Assembly (NCBI RefSeq): GCF_036784765.1
Contig: NZ_CP136651.1
Coordinates: forward strand, 1,550,001 to 1,614,000
Length of the DNA stretch: 64,000 bases
Origin: Novosphingobium sp. ZN18A2
GTDB lineage: Bacteria; Pseudomonadota; Alphaproteobacteria; Sphingomonadales; Sphingomonadaceae
Reading direction: 5' to 3'
Shown here: positions 53,033 to 63,132 of the stretch, piece after piece
How the letters are laid out: each line of letters opens with the position of its first letter
How positions within the stretch are numbered: position 1 is the first letter of the stretch
Notes under the pieces: model-generated
The model's database searches: none
What the model saw: only the letters and a program-made list of their open reading frames with translations
Told to the model about the DNA's origin: nothing
Made by a program: the position numbers and the translations under genes

Positions 53033-55312
53033 ATGAATTCGAAAAAGCTATGGCTATGGCTGGGAGCGATCTTCATCGCTTCGTTCGCCGTACTCGGCTG
53101 GCTGGGGCGCGACATCTATGTCCAGGCTCCGCCGGTGCCGGACAAGGTCGTGTCCGCAAGCGGCGCCACGATCTACACCAGGGCGCAGATAGAGGCGGGC
53201 CGCGAGGTCTGGCAATCGCTGGGCGGGATGGAGATGGGTTCCGTCTGGGGGCACGGCAGCTATGTCGCGCCGGACTGGGGGGCGGACTGGCTGCACCGCG
53301 AAGCCACCACGATGCTGGACAACTGGGCAAAGGCGGATCGGGGCATCGCCTATGGCGCGCTTTCGCCCGAACACCAGGCCGCGCTGCGGGTGCGGCTGGT
53401 GAACGACCTGCGCACCAATACCTATGATGCGAAGACGCGGACGATCACCGTATCCGATGCCCGCGCGAAGGCGATGACATCCGTCGCGGATCACTATGCG
53501 AAATTGTTCAGCACCGATCCCGACCTGCACCAGCTGCGGGTCGATTACGCGCTTCCGGAAAAGACGTTGAGCAACCCGGAAGACCGGACCGAGCTTGGCG
53601 CGTTTTTCTTCTGGACATCCTGGGCAAGCGTGACGGACCGGCCCGGACAGGCAATCAGCTATACCAGCAACTGGCCGCATGACGAACTGGTGGGCAACAC
53701 GCCCGCGGCCTCGATCGGCATGTGGTCGGTCGCCAGTTTCCTGTTCCTGATCATCGGGATCGGCTGGCTGGTCTGGTACCAGGCGCGCCGGGGCGAAGAC
53801 GATCACGCGGTCGCACCCGCGCACGATCCGTTCGCGGCGATGACGCCGACTCCGTCGATGCGGGCGACGACCAAGTATTTCGTCACGGTCATCGGCCTGT
53901 TCCTCACGCAAGTCCTGCTGGGGGCGATCACCGCGCACTATGCGGTCGAAGGGCAGGATTTCTATGGCATCGCCATATCGGACATCCTTCCCTACGCGCT
54001 GACGCGCACATGGCACACGCAGCTCGCGGTGCTGTGGATCGCGACGGCGTGGCTGGCGACGGGGCTTTACGTGGCGCCGATGCTTTCGGGGCATGAACCG
54101 AAGTTCCAGCGGCTTGGGGTCAATGTGCTGTGGGTCGCGCTGCTGGTGGTGGTGATCGGCTCTTTCGCTGGCGAATGGCTGGGCGTGCAGCAAAAGCTGG
54201 GCCACGGTGCGCTGAACTTCTGGTTCGGGCACATGGGGCTTGAATATGTCGATCTCGGCCGGTTCTGGGCGATCCTGCTGTTTGCGGGGCTGATGATCTG
54301 GCTGGCGCTGGTGGGCCGCGCCCTGTGGCCCGCGCTGCGCACGCCTTCGGAAAGCCGGGGGCTGATCGGGATGGTCTTCGTCTCGACGATCTCCATCGGC
54401 CTGTTCTTCGGTGCCGCGCTCACGTGGGGACGGCACACACCGCTTTCGCTGATCGAATACTTCCGCTGGTGGGTCGTCCACCTGTGGGTCGAAGGCTTCT
54501 TCGAAGTGTTCGCAACGGCGGTGATCGCGCTGATCTTCTCCGGGCTTGGCCTGGTGCGGGCACGCGCGGCCAATACCGCGGTAATCTTTTCCACCGCGGT
54601 GTTCCTGACCGGCGGCATCCTTGGCACGCTCCATCACCTCTATTTCTCAGGCACGACCACGCCGGTCATCGCCTGGGGCGCGATGTTCTCCGCGCTGGAG
54701 GTGGTGCCGCTGGCCCTGCTGGGCGTGGAAGCACTGCACAACTATCGCATGACGCGTGCTGCGCCGTGGGTGGCGACGTATCGCTGGCCGATCCTGTTCT
54801 TTGTCGCGGTTTCCTTCTGGAACCTCGTGGGGGCAGGCGTGCTGGGCTTTTCGATCAACCCGCCGATCTCGCTCTACTATGTGCAGGGGTTGAACCTTAC
54901 GCCCAGCCACGGCCATTCCGCGCTGTTCGGGGTCTATGGCATGTTGGGCATCGGCCTGATGCTGTTCTGCCTGCGAACCGCGTTTCGCGATGGTGCGTGG
55001 TCGGACGCGATGCTGAAGCCGACGTTCTGGGCGCTGAACATCGGGCTTGGCGCGATGGTGTTCCTCAGCCTTGTTCCGGCGGGGATCTACCAGGCGTACC
55101 AGAGCGTGACGAAAGGCTTCTGGTATGCCCGCTCTCCGGCGGTCGTCCACTCTCCGGTCATGGAGACGCTGGTGTGGATGCGCGTGCCCGGTGACGTCAT
55201 ATTCTCGATAGGGGCGATCATCCTTGCGCTGTTCATGGCCCGCCTGCTGCTTGGACGCGGCGGCAGCGCCACGAAAGCGTGGGATACGCCAGACCTGATC
55301 CCCGCTGAGTAG
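53033..55312 (+). CDS. norB: Quinol-dependent nitric oxide reductase (qNor)
   Basis: 759 residues from ATG 53033, with GGGGGAC upstream. The N-terminal helix and periplasmic domain (VSASGATIYTRAQIEAGREV, GGMEMGSVWGHGSY) replace NorC, marking the quinol type. The haem-copper oxidase-like helices carry the histidines (TWHTQLAVLWIATAWLATGL, GTLHHLYFSGT, LTPSHGHSALFGVYG) that bind haem b, haem b3 and FeB. It reduces NO to N2O with electrons from the quinone pool, mainly NO detoxification when no other denitrification genes are near. NnrS and FixLJ genes follow. Confidence 0.95.
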   Translation: MNSKKLWLWLGAIFIASFAVLGWLGRDIYVQAPPVPDKVVSASGATIYTRAQIEAGREVWQSLGGMEMGSVWGHGSYVAPDWGADWLHREATTMLDNWAKADRGIAYGALSPEHQAALRVRLVNDLRTNTYDAKTRTITVSDARAKAMTSVADHYAKLFSTDPDLHQLRVDYALPEKTLSNPEDRTELGAFFFWTSWASVTDRPGQAISYTSNWPHDELVGNTPAASIGMWSVASFLFLIIGIGWLVWYQARRGEDDHAVAPAHDPFAAMTPTPSMRATTKYFVTVIGLFLTQVLLGAITAHYAVEGQDFYGIAISDILPYALTRTWHTQLAVLWIATAWLATGLYVAPMLSGHEPKFQRLGVNVLWVALLVVVIGSFAGEWLGVQQKLGHGALNFWFGHMGLEYVDLGRFWAILLFAGLMIWLALVGRALWPALRTPSESRGLIGMVFVSTISIGLFFGAALTWGRHTPLSLIEYFRWWVVHLWVEGFFEVFATAVIALIFSGLGLVRARAANTAVIFSTAVFLTGGILGTLHHLYFSGTTTPVIAWGAMFSALEVVPLALLGVEALHNYRMTRAAPWVATYRWPILFFVAVSFWNLVGAGVLGFSINPPISLYYVQGLNLTPSHGHSALFGVYGMLGIGLMLFCLRTAFRDGAWSDAMLKPTFWALNIGLGAMVFLSLVPAGIYQAYQSVTKGFWYARSPAVVHSPVMETLVWMRVPGDVIFSIGAIILALFMARLLLGRGGSATKAWDTPDLIPAE

Positions 55313-55323
55313 GGTCGCACGAA

Positions 55324-55358
55324 GGGTCGGTTCGCGTTCGCGCGGGCCGGCCCTTTTT
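55324..55358 (+). terminator. Rho-independent-type terminator after norB
   Basis: GGGTCGG and CCGGCCC pair (one G-T pair) across a 16-base loop, followed by TTTTT. It lies 11 bases past the norB stop and before NnrS. Confidence 0.6.
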
Positions 55359-55392
55359 CCCTGGCAGCCAAAATCTTTTCGGATCCCAAATC

Positions 55393-56592
55393 ATGAAATC
55401 GCATTCCGAACGCTTCGACAGGCTTATGGCGCTTCCGCCGATCCTGCGCGGTGGCTTTCGTCCGTTCTTCCTTGGCGGCGCGTGCTGGGCGGCCATTGTG
55501 GTTACGCTGTGGCTGTTGGCGCTTTCCGGCCGGATCGTCATTCCCTCGCGCTTCGATGCGCTGGCCTGGCATCGGCATGAAATGCTGTTCGGCTATCTGT
55601 CCGGTGTCGTCGCCGGATTCCTGATGACGGCGATCCCCAACTGGACCGGTCGCTTGCCGATCGCGGGCAGGCCGCTGGCGGCGATGGCCTTGCTGTGGCT
55701 GGCGGCGCGCCTTGCGGTGTTGTTTTCGAACGCGGTGGGAATCTTCCCGGCGATGGCGCTCGACGTTGGATTCCTGGCGACTCTGGCCTTCGTCGCTGCG
55801 CGCGAAGTGCTGGCCGCGCGCAATCGCAACGTGCCCGTTGTAATCGTGGTGAGCCTGCTCGCGCTGGGCGACCTGCTCGATTATCTGGAGCTTCTGGGCG
55901 CGCCTGTTCCTGCCGGAATCGGCTGGCGTCTGGGCTTCGGGCTGATCCTGCTGCTTGTCGCACTCATCGGCGGACGGATCATTCCATCGTTCACGCGCAA
56001 CTGGCTGATGAAACAGGGAGAGCGCGAGCGGTTGCCGTCGCAGCCAACGCGGTTCGACTTGGCATCGCTCGGTTTGCTTGGCATAGCGATGGCCACCTGG
56101 GTTGCCGCGCCCGATGCAGTGGCGGCAGGCGCGTTGCTGATCGCTGCCGGGCTGATGCAATTCGTGCGGCTGGCAAGGTGGCGCGGCGTGGCCTGTTGGC
56201 GCGAGCCGCTGGTTGCGGTGCTGCACGTTGGCTTCGCATTCGTTCCGGTCGGACTGGTCATGCTGGGCCTCAGCCACTTCGTCCGGTGCGTGCCGGCCTC
56301 CGGTTCGCTGCACTTGCTGGGGGCAGGGGCGATGGCAGCGATGACGCTGGCGGTGATGACCCGCGCGACGCTGGGCCACACCGGCCGCGCGCTTCGGGCA
56401 GATGGCGTGACGGTGGCGATCTATGCCCTGCTGGGGCTGGGCGCCGTGCTGCGCTTTGCCGCTTCTGCGCTGCCGATGGACTATATCCATGCGCTGTGGC
56501 TCGCGGGTGCGCCGTGGGTTGCCGCGTTCGCGCTGTTCGCGCTGCGATATGGTCCGATGCTTGCGGGGCCGCGTCCGGACGGGAAGCCTTGA
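55393..56592 (+). CDS. nnrS: NnrS-family haem-copper membrane protein
   Basis: 399 residues with about twelve membrane helices. NnrS signatures: ILRGGFRPFFLGGACWA, WHRHEMLFGYLSGVVAGFLM, AIPNWTGRLP, GGRIIPSFTRNWL and MTLAVMTRATLGHTGR. NnrS proteins are linked to NO metabolism and protect cells from NO-related iron stress. Placement behind norB agrees. It converges with the FixJ gene 12 bases away. Confidence 0.94.
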   Translation: MKSHSERFDRLMALPPILRGGFRPFFLGGACWAAIVVTLWLLALSGRIVIPSRFDALAWHRHEMLFGYLSGVVAGFLMTAIPNWTGRLPIAGRPLAAMALLWLAARLAVLFSNAVGIFPAMALDVGFLATLAFVAAREVLAARNRNVPVVIVVSLLALGDLLDYLELLGAPVPAGIGWRLGFGLILLLVALIGGRIIPSFTRNWLMKQGERERLPSQPTRFDLASLGLLGIAMATWVAAPDAVAAGALLIAAGLMQFVRLARWRGVACWREPLVAVLHVGFAFVPVGLVMLGLSHFVRCVPASGSLHLLGAGAMAAMTLAVMTRATLGHTGRALRADGVTVAIYALLGLGAVLRFAASALPMDYIHALWLAGAPWVAAFALFALRYGPMLAGPRPDGKP

Positions 56593-56604
56593 TAGTGGCT
56601 GGAT

Positions 56605-57216
56605 TTACGCCAGCCGCGCGATCATCACCATGCGCACCAGTTCGGAAAGCGTGCGCGCCGCCATCTTGGTCATCACGTTGGCGCGATAGACTTCCACGGT
56701 GCGCGCGCTGATGCCCAGGTCATAGGCGATCACCTTGTTTGCCTTGCCTTCGACCAGCCCTTCCATCACTTCGCCTTCGCGCCCCGACAGCGTGGCAAGC
56801 TTCGCCCGGATCGTGTCCCGCTCCTGCTCTATCGCATTGCGCCCTTGCTGCTCGGCCAGGGCAGAACGCACCGCGTTAAGGATCGTATCGTCGCTGAATG
56901 GCTTTTCTATGAAGTCGGCGACGCCGGCATGCATCGCCTGGATCGCCATCGGCACATCCGCGTGCCCGGTTATCATGATGATAGGATGCGTTACGCCTGC
57001 CTCTTTCAGGCGTCCAACAAGGTCCACGCCCGACATTTCAGGCATCCGGACGTCGGTAACGATGCATCCCGCTTCGATATCCGATGCGACTTTCAGGAAC
57101 TGCACCGCCGATTCATAGGTCCGGGTCGCGATGTCCTCGCAATCGAGCAGGAAGGCGAGGGAATCGCGCACCGCCTCGTCGTCGTCGATGATGTGGACCA
57201 CAGCGTCATTCGCCAT
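56605..57216 (-). CDS. fixJ: FixJ-family response regulator
   Basis: 203 residues from ATG 57216, overlapping the kinase stop by 11 bases. Receiver motifs: [33 protein letters not shown] with the phospho-Asp, [20 protein letters not shown] and FIEKPF. LuxR-type output: [38 protein letters not shown]. It pairs with the FixL-like kinase and would control low-oxygen or NO-responsive genes, plausibly norB, nnrS and the oxidase gene. Confidence 0.94.
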   Translation of the reverse strand: MANDAVVHIIDDDEAVRDSLAFLLDCEDIATRTYESAVQFLKVASDIEAGCIVTDVRMPEMSGVDLVGRLKEAGVTHPIIMITGHADVPMAIQAMHAGVADFIEKPFSDDTILNAVRSALAEQQGRNAIEQERDTIRAKLATLSGREGEVMEGLVEGKANKVIAYDLGISARTVEVYRANVMTKMAARTLSELVRMVMIARLA

Positions 57217-58783
57217 GTTCTGTTTCCTCCGTGTCGATGCGCGGGACCGTAAAGCTGAATGTCGCCCCGCCGTGGGGCGAAGGCCCGGTCCAAATCCGCC
57301 CGCCATGCGCTTCGACAATCGTGCGGCAGATGGAAAGGCCCACGCCCATGCCGGTAAGCTTGGTGGTCACGAACGGCTGGAAAAGCTGCTCGGCCACGTC
57401 CGGGCTGATGCCGGGGCCGCTGTCTGAAACCGAAACGCGGGCCATCCGGTCGTCGTCCGCCGTGACCGTGATCGAAAGGTCGCGCACGTCGCTTTCTTCC
57501 ATCGCGTCTATCGCATTGCGGATAAGGTTGAGCGCAACCTGCTGCAACTGCACCTTGTCGGCCATTACGGTGTCGACCTCTGGCGCCATGTCGAAGCGGA
57601 CGCGAACGCCAAGGTCTTTCGCGCCGACCAGGGCCAGCGCGCTTGCTTCCTCGATCAGTTTGGGCAGGCTTTCAACCCGCCGCTCCGTCTCTCCGCGCGC
57701 GACGAAATCGCGCAGGCGGCGGATGATTTCGCCCGCGCGCAGCGCTTCCTGCCCGGCGCGGTCCACTGCATCGGAGACCTTCTGCAAGGGAACCTCGTCG
57801 CGGCGCAGCAGGGTCTTGCTTCCCATCAGGTAATTGCCGATCGCGCTCAACGGCTGGTTCAACTCATGCGCAAGGGCCGATGCCATTTCGCCCAGTGCCG
57901 TCAGCCGGGAGACGTGGACCAGTTCGCTTTGCAGTTCCTGCAATCGCTGTTCGGTCTTTTGCCGTTCGGTCAGGTCGCGCACGAAGCCGGTGAAGAACCG
58001 GCCTTCGGGCAGCTGCAATTCGCCCACGGCAAGTTCCATCGGGAATGTCGATCCGTCCTTGCGTTCGCCCACCACGACGCGCCCGAAGCCGATGATCCGC
58101 CGCTCGCCCGTCCGGTAATACCGCTGGAGATAACCGTCATGCTGCTCGCGATAGGGGGAGGGCATCAGCATCGAGACGTTGCGGCCCGAAACCTCGTTTG
58201 CGGTCCATCCGAACTGTCGTTCCGCCGTGTTGCTGAAATCGCGGATCAGGCCCTTTTCGTCTATCACGATCATCGCGTCCGGAACCGTGCGCAGGATCGA
58301 TGTCAGATGCGCCTCGCGCTGGCCCAGCCGCTGCGTGATTTCCGCTTCTCGCGACCGGGCGCGGTGGAGCCAGCCACCCACGGCCGCAACGCAGACGCCC
58401 ATCGCGGCATAGACCGCCGCGGCCACGATGTCGCCGAACAGAAGCAGGCCGGTCAGCGCGTCTGCCGTAACTCCGGCGACGGTGCCGGCGGCCGTCACCA
58501 TCAACGCGCAGCGAAAGCCGCCCAGCGCCGCTGCGGCAACCACGCCCGGCACGAAGAAGATGAACGTCGCACGGTTTACCAGCAGGGGATCGAGCGTCAG
58601 CCGCGCGGCAAAGCCGATGGCGATGACCAGCAGGCCGATCACGGCCGCGCCCAGCGGGTTGAACCGTTCGGCAAGCGGCAGGGCGGCAGGCTCTTGCAAA
58701 ACCGGCTGCAAGGTTCCGGCAGGCGCGCTTTCGCCTCCGGTATCCTCCGTAGGATGAAGACCCAAGTTTAAGCTCCCGATCAT
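57206..58783 (-). CDS. fixL: FixL-type haem-PAS oxygen-sensing histidine kinase
   Basis: 525 residues from ATG 58783. Four N-terminal membrane helices (about 45-135) precede a PAS domain that follows FixL closely: [60 protein letters not shown]. His215 and Arg235 correspond to the proximal haem ligand His200 and oxygen-sensing Arg220 of Bradyrhizobium FixL. H-box [19 protein letters not shown] (His306) and ATPase motifs ([35 protein letters not shown]) follow. It should sense O2, or NO, through haem and phosphorylate the overlapping FixJ. It is divergent from the oxidase gene. Confidence 0.94.
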   Translation of the reverse strand: MIGSLNLGLHPTEDTGGESAPAGTLQPVLQEPAALPLAERFNPLGAAVIGLLVIAIGFAARLTLDPLLVNRATFIFFVPGVVAAAALGGFRCALMVTAAGTVAGVTADALTGLLLFGDIVAAAVYAAMGVCVAAVGGWLHRARSREAEITQRLGQREAHLTSILRTVPDAMIVIDEKGLIRDFSNTAERQFGWTANEVSGRNVSMLMPSPYREQHDGYLQRYYRTGERRIIGFGRVVVGERKDGSTFPMELAVGELQLPEGRFFTGFVRDLTERQKTEQRLQELQSELVHVSRLTALGEMASALAHELNQPLSAIGNYLMGSKTLLRRDEVPLQKVSDAVDRAGQEALRAGEIIRRLRDFVARGETERRVESLPKLIEEASALALVGAKDLGVRVRFDMAPEVDTVMADKVQLQQVALNLIRNAIDAMEESDVRDLSITVTADDDRMARVSVSDSGPGISPDVAEQLFQPFVTTKLTGMGVGLSICRTIVEAHGGRIWTGPSPHGGATFSFTVPRIDTEETEHGE

Positions 58784-58864
58784 CAAGCCTAGCTGGAAGG
58801 ACGGCTGTTGCAAGTCGTCCACGCGCCAAACGTTCCGGCGCCCGTGGCAGATGGAGAAACCCCG

Positions 58865-59554
58865 ATGATCCCGCAATCCCCCAATTGCTTTGTCCACCAC
58901 CAGCCTGCCGGCGGTTCGGATCGCATCGCGCTTGCGTTCACCAAGGCCCTGCGCTGGTGCGCGGATACCTTTTTCGCCAGACGTTACGGCCATCGCGCCG
59001 TCGTGCTTGAAACGGTCGCGGCGGTGCCGGGCATGGTCGGGGCGACGATCAACCACCTCCATTGCCTGCGCCGGATGTGCGATGACAAGGGCTGGATCCG
59101 CACCCTGATGGACGAGGCCGAGAACGAGCGGATGCACCTGATGACGTTTATCGAGGTGTGCCAGCCCACGTTGTTCGAACGGGCGGTGATCATCTCCGTC
59201 CAATGGGTGTTCTATGTGTTCTTCTTCGCGCTCTACCTTGCAAGCCCGCGCACCGCGCACCGTGTTGTCGGCTATTTCGAGGAAGAGGCGGTGATCAGTT
59301 ATACCCATTACCTGCGGGAGATCGACGACGGCCGCTCACCCGATGTCCCGGCACCTGAAATCGCGAAGCGCTATTGGGGCCTTCCCGACGATGCGACGCT
59401 GCGCGACGTCGTGCTGGTGGTCCGGGCCGATGAAGCGCACCATCGCGACGTGAACCACGGCTTTGCCAACGAACTCTGCGGCATGGAGGTCCAGGAGGTG
59501 TCGCCCAGTCCGCCGCATCGCTTGTCAGAGCCGTCCTGGCGGGAAGCGGCCTGA
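58865..59554 (+). CDS. aox: Alternative oxidase (cyanide-resistant ubiquinol oxidase)
   Basis: 229 residues from ATG 58865, with GGAG nine bases upstream. Di-iron ligand motifs of AOX are intact: [10 protein letters not shown] (Glu49), EAENERMHL (Glu88, His91), [12 protein letters not shown] (Glu139-141 region) and [12 protein letters not shown] (Glu190, His193). Hydrophobic stretches allow interfacial membrane attachment. It oxidises ubiquinol with O2 without proton pumping and resists cyanide and NO. Bacterial AOX is rare but known in Novosphingobium aromaticivorans. Its place next to FixLJ, qNor and NnrS suggests a role when NO blocks haem-copper oxidases. Confidence 0.94.
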   Translation: MIPQSPNCFVHHQPAGGSDRIALAFTKALRWCADTFFARRYGHRAVVLETVAAVPGMVGATINHLHCLRRMCDDKGWIRTLMDEAENERMHLMTFIEVCQPTLFERAVIISVQWVFYVFFFALYLASPRTAHRVVGYFEEEAVISYTHYLREIDDGRSPDVPAPEIAKRYWGLPDDATLRDVVLVVRADEAHHRDVNHGFANELCGMEVQEVSPSPPHRLSEPSWREAA

Positions 59555-59589
59555 GCGGCGGCGGCATCCGCCCGGCAAGCCGCAGAACG

Positions 59590-59952
59590 ATGGCGTGTAC
59601 CGCGCTTCTTGTCGTCGCAGACGATGCGCTCAGGAACTCGATCGCGTTCCTGCTCGAGGCGGAGGGGTTCGTTGTCCTGGCGGATGCCGGAGGCGACGCG
59701 GCCCTTCCGCAGGCCGATTGCATCGTGATCGATCATTGCGGCCAGTTGCACAACCTTGAACGGAACATCGCCAGGGTAAGGGCGATGAGCCCCGGCCTGC
59801 CGGTGCTGATAGTTGCCAGCAACCCGTCCAGTAAGCTCAGGCGGATCGTGGCGGATGCCAACGCTCATCTTGTCGAAAAACCTCTTCTGACCGACAGCCT
59901 GATAGCAAAGCTGCGCCGTCTTGCGGATGGAGCCGCATCGCACGGTGGCTGA
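59590..59952 (+). CDS. Single-domain receiver protein
   Basis: 120 residues from ATG 59590. Receiver motifs are present: acidic pair (LLVVADDALRNSIAFLLEA), phospho-Asp in IVIDHCG, Ser in VLIVASN and Lys in LVEKPLL. No output domain follows. It looks like a FixJ receiver without the DNA-binding part, similar in idea to FixT/CheY-type proteins that drain phosphoryl groups. It lies 35 bases after the oxidase gene in the same direction, near FixL. Confidence 0.8.
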   Translation: MACTALLVVADDALRNSIAFLLEAEGFVVLADAGGDAALPQADCIVIDHCGQLHNLERNIARVRAMSPGLPVLIVASNPSSKLRRIVADANAHLVEKPLLTDSLIAKLRRLADGAASHGG

Positions 59953-60095
59953 CCGTTTTCCTCGCGGTAGCCTTGCACGGGCATGGAATTTCGGTTCTTA
60001 TGGATTTCAGGCAAGATTCGAATGCGCGGAGATCCCGAGTTGTTCGATTGCAATTCAGCGCGATTTCCGTGGCATAGCGGTGACGGGGCATACCT

Positions 60096-62213
60096 TTGAC
60101 GCAGGCGCCGCTTCGCGTTGCCGTGATCGGCGGCGGCTGTGCGGCAATGGCGCTGGCGTGGGAACTGTCCAAACCCGAACATGAAGGGCGGTTCGCCGTA
60201 ACCGTCTATCAGGAAGGGTGGCGCCTGGGCGGCAAGGGCGCATCGGGCAGGGGCGCAAGCGGCCGGATAGAAGAGCACGGTCTGCACATCTGGCTGGGAT
60301 TTTACGACAACGCGTTTCGCATGATGCGCGAATGTCATGCCGAACTTGAAGCAGGCGGCCTTGGCGCGCTCTATGGCGACTGGCGGGATGCCTGGACCCC
60401 GGAAAACGATATCGCCTTGTGTTCCGCAAGCGAAAGCGGCGGGTTCCAGAAATGGTCGGTGCGCATGCCTGCGCGCGCAGGCTTGCCGGGCGACCCGCGC
60501 CCCCCCGGCGAAGCGTTCACGCTCCCCTTTTACATGGCGCGCGCGTTCGACCTGTTCCGTTCGCTGATCCTCGACACGCATGTGGACGGCCACAATCCGG
60601 CGAGCGGCCTCGATCGCCCGCCGGAAGGCGATGTCGCGGCGCGCATCGCCTATCTGGCGAAGCTGGGAACGTTCGCGGGGGCGGCGGCGATTGCCGAAGG
60701 GCTGGGCGTTCTTGCCGCGCTGATCCGTTCCGTAACGCCCGAAAGGGCCGATGGGCTGCTGCAATCGGCCGACGGCTTGCTGCTCCGCCTGCGGCAATGG
60801 ATCGAGGATCGCTGGATCGCGGACGATCCCAACCGCTTCATGTGGGAAGTGGCCGACCTTACGCTGGCGACCATCACCGGCCTGATGCGCTATGGCATAA
60901 TGGCCGATCCGCGCGGGCTGGACGCCATCGACGATTACGAGTGCCGCGAATGGATGCGGATCAACGGCGCGTCCGACAGGGCGCTGCAATCGCCGTTCCT
61001 GCGCGGGCTCTACGATCTTTCGATGGGTTACGAAAACGGGGACGCCAGCCGGCCGTCGCTTTCGGCAGGGCAGGGACTGCGCGGAACATTGCGGACGTTC
61101 TTCGGATATCGCGGCGCGTTCATGTGGCGGATGCGTGCGGGGATGGGCGATGTGGTGTTCGCTCCGCTCTACACGGCCATGAAGGAGCGCGGGGTAAAGT
61201 TCGAATTCTTCCACCGGCTGACTGACATGGGGCTGGCGCCAGGCAACGATCACATAGATGCACTGACATTCGATGTGCAGGCGACGGTAAAGGGGCGTGC
61301 GGAATACGATCCCCTTGTGCCGGTGAAGGGCAGGCCGTGCTGGCCTTCCGCGCCCGATCTTTCGCAACTGATCGAAGGCGATCGGATCGCGAAAGAGGGC
61401 TGGAACCTGGAATCGCATTGGGATCGCAGGAAGGCTGGCGAAAAGACACTGCGCGTGGGGGACGATTTCGATTTCGTCGCGCTTACCGTCGGCGTTGGGG
61501 CGGTGCCTTATGTCGCGCGGCAGATTGTCGCGCACGATCCCCGCTGGCGCGCCATGTGCGACAATGTTGCGACGGTTGCGTCCCAGGCGTTCCAGGTCTG
61601 GCTGACGAAGGATCTGGAATCGCTGGGGTGGCCGGGGCCGACCTACATCACCGGAGCCTTTGCCAAGCCCTTCGATACCTGGTGCGACATGGCACATGTG
61701 GTGCCTGAAGAGGGCTGGAGCGAACCGCCTGCAACCTCGGTCTATTTCTGCGCGGTCCTGCCCGATCCGCCTGACCCTCCATCCGATGAGGACACGGGCT
61801 ATCCGGCGCGGCGGGCAGACGAAGTGCGGCACAACGCGGAAGGTTTCCTGCAAGGGCCGATCCGGTCCGTGTGGCCGGGGGCATTCGACGCCTATGGCGA
61901 TTTTCGCTGGGATATCCTGAAAACCGAAGGCGCGGACCGGCCGGCGAACGGGATAGCGCGTTTTGCTTCGCAATACTGGCGGGCGAACGTAAATCCTTCG
62001 GATCGTTACGTAATCCATACCCCCGGTAGCTGGCGGCACCGTATTTCACCGCTCGACATGACTTATGACAATTTGACTCTGGCGGGCGACTGGACCGATA
62101 GCGGTTTCCATTCGGGTTGCGTCGAAGGTGCCGTAATGTCGGGCCTGCTCGCCGCACATGCGCTGAGCGGTTCCCCTAGGTTGGAGGATATAACCGCCTA
62201 TGACCACCCATAA
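60096..62213 (+). CDS. Phytoene-desaturase-like FAD-dependent oxidoreductase
   Basis: 705 residues from TTG 60096. N-terminal dinucleotide fold VAVIGGGCAAMALAWELSK, then YQEGWRLGGKGASGRG and IEEHGLHIWLGFYDNAF, and the C-terminal FAD motif LAGDWTDSGFHSGCVEGAVM typical of carotenoid desaturase/isomerase and amine-oxidase relatives. It is longer than CrtI-type enzymes (about 500) because of an inserted helical region around 150-300. It probably desaturates, isomerises or oxidises a polyprenyl or carotenoid-like substrate. The next gene starts inside its last 14 bases and a prenyl synthase follows. Confidence 0.82.
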   Translation: MTQAPLRVAVIGGGCAAMALAWELSKPEHEGRFAVTVYQEGWRLGGKGASGRGASGRIEEHGLHIWLGFYDNAFRMMRECHAELEAGGLGALYGDWRDAWTPENDIALCSASESGGFQKWSVRMPARAGLPGDPRPPGEAFTLPFYMARAFDLFRSLILDTHVDGHNPASGLDRPPEGDVAARIAYLAKLGTFAGAAAIAEGLGVLAALIRSVTPERADGLLQSADGLLLRLRQWIEDRWIADDPNRFMWEVADLTLATITGLMRYGIMADPRGLDAIDDYECREWMRINGASDRALQSPFLRGLYDLSMGYENGDASRPSLSAGQGLRGTLRTFFGYRGAFMWRMRAGMGDVVFAPLYTAMKERGVKFEFFHRLTDMGLAPGNDHIDALTFDVQATVKGRAEYDPLVPVKGRPCWPSAPDLSQLIEGDRIAKEGWNLESHWDRRKAGEKTLRVGDDFDFVALTVGVGAVPYVARQIVAHDPRWRAMCDNVATVASQAFQVWLTKDLESLGWPGPTYITGAFAKPFDTWCDMAHVVPEEGWSEPPATSVYFCAVLPDPPDPPSDEDTGYPARRADEVRHNAEGFLQGPIRSVWPGAFDAYGDFRWDILKTEGADRPANGIARFASQYWRANVNPSDRYVIHTPGSWRHRISPLDMTYDNLTLAGDWTDSGFHSGCVEGAVMSGLLAAHALSGSPRLEDITAYDHP

Positions 62214-63129
62214 GGAGCCTGCTCCGGGCCATAAGGAGCCTGCTTCGGGCAAGCCGGCGAAGCATGGCGGAAAGCATGACACGCAGGGCGAGCGCCCGAA
62301 ACGGCACAGACCGGAGCGGGCCGGGCCGGATCGCAGCGGCGCGAGTTCCGCGGTGCCTCCATCGGGTCATGGAGACGCAAGCCATGACGACCATCACCAT
62401 CATCACGGCGGGCATTATCAGGCCGGACAGGGGGAATCCGCCTCGTCCGTTCACATTGACGAAGCCGTCGCGGAAGCAGTGCGGACCGGATACGACGTGC
62501 TCTCGGAAACGATTTCGCAAGGGCGCCGCGCCGCGGAAATGTTTCGGCAAGGCAACTTCAGCATCCGCGAAGTCCCCTCCGATATCGAAGCGCTGGCAAG
62601 GCGGTTGCTGGACCTTGCGCGGCAACTCAGCACCACGACGTTCGACATCTGTGAGCAGCTTCTTTCGCAGGCTGCGCATGCAAGCGGTCCGCCCCCGCCG
62701 GGAGATACGGCGGCGACGGTTCCCAATTTTCGCGAACTGAAGCCCACGCTTGCCAAACAATCGGGGCCTGCACCGCCCGGTCCAACGGCAAGGCATTCGC
62801 ACCCGGAACATCACGCACACGACACGCGCAAGCTGCCTTTGGCATTCCGCTTCGACGGGAACGACAAGGTAAAGGCGCTGGTTGATACGATCGACCGCCC
62901 CTTGAAGCCCACCGGAGCCTGGGAGATCAGTGCGATGCCGCTGATGCGACAGGACAGCGGCGAACGGCCTTTGGACGACGTAAAATTCGAAGCGGACCTT
63001 TCGGCAGGCGGGCTGGTCGTGACGATCAATGTGCCGGACAACCAGCCATCCGGTGTCTATTCGGGCATGGTCGTGGCGGAGAGCCAGGACATACCGCTTG
63101 GCTTCCTGGTTGTGCAGGTGGAGGGCTGA
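62200..63129 (+). CDS. His-rich hypothetical protein between FAD enzyme and prenyl synthase
   Basis: 309 residues. The start overlaps the upstream gene by 14 bases. Residues 1-80 are low complexity: two HKEPAxG repeats (21-bp tandem), Lys/Pro/Gly-rich, then a run of five His in DDHHHHHGGHY. Residues 85-160 are helical (AVAEAVRTGYDVLSETISQG, DIEALARRLLDLARQLST). After a Pro linker with more His, residues about 210-309 form a predicted beta-sandwich (DDVKFEADLSAGGLVVTINV). I do not recognise it. It may be a scaffold or cargo carrier for the flanking enzymes. Confidence 0.65.
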   Translation: MTTHKEPAPGHKEPASGKPAKHGGKHDTQGERPKRHRPERAGPDRSGASSAVPPSGHGDASHDDHHHHHGGHYQAGQGESASSVHIDEAVAEAVRTGYDVLSETISQGRRAAEMFRQGNFSIREVPSDIEALARRLLDLARQLSTTTFDICEQLLSQAAHASGPPPPGDTAATVPNFRELKPTLAKQSGPAPPGPTARHSHPEHHAHDTRKLPLAFRFDGNDKVKALVDTIDRPLKPTGAWEISAMPLMRQDSGERPLDDVKFEADLSAGGLVVTINVPDNQPSGVYSGMVVAESQDIPLGFLVVQVEG

Positions 63130-63132
63130 GCG

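Noticed and set aside
53054..54637. 527-codon minus-strand frame opposite norB
   Set aside because: The highly charged, repetitive translation is typical of the complement of a membrane-protein gene.
59865..62039. 724-codon open frame on the minus strand opposite the FAD enzyme
   Set aside because: It mirrors the coding strand's codon bias and has no recognisable motif.
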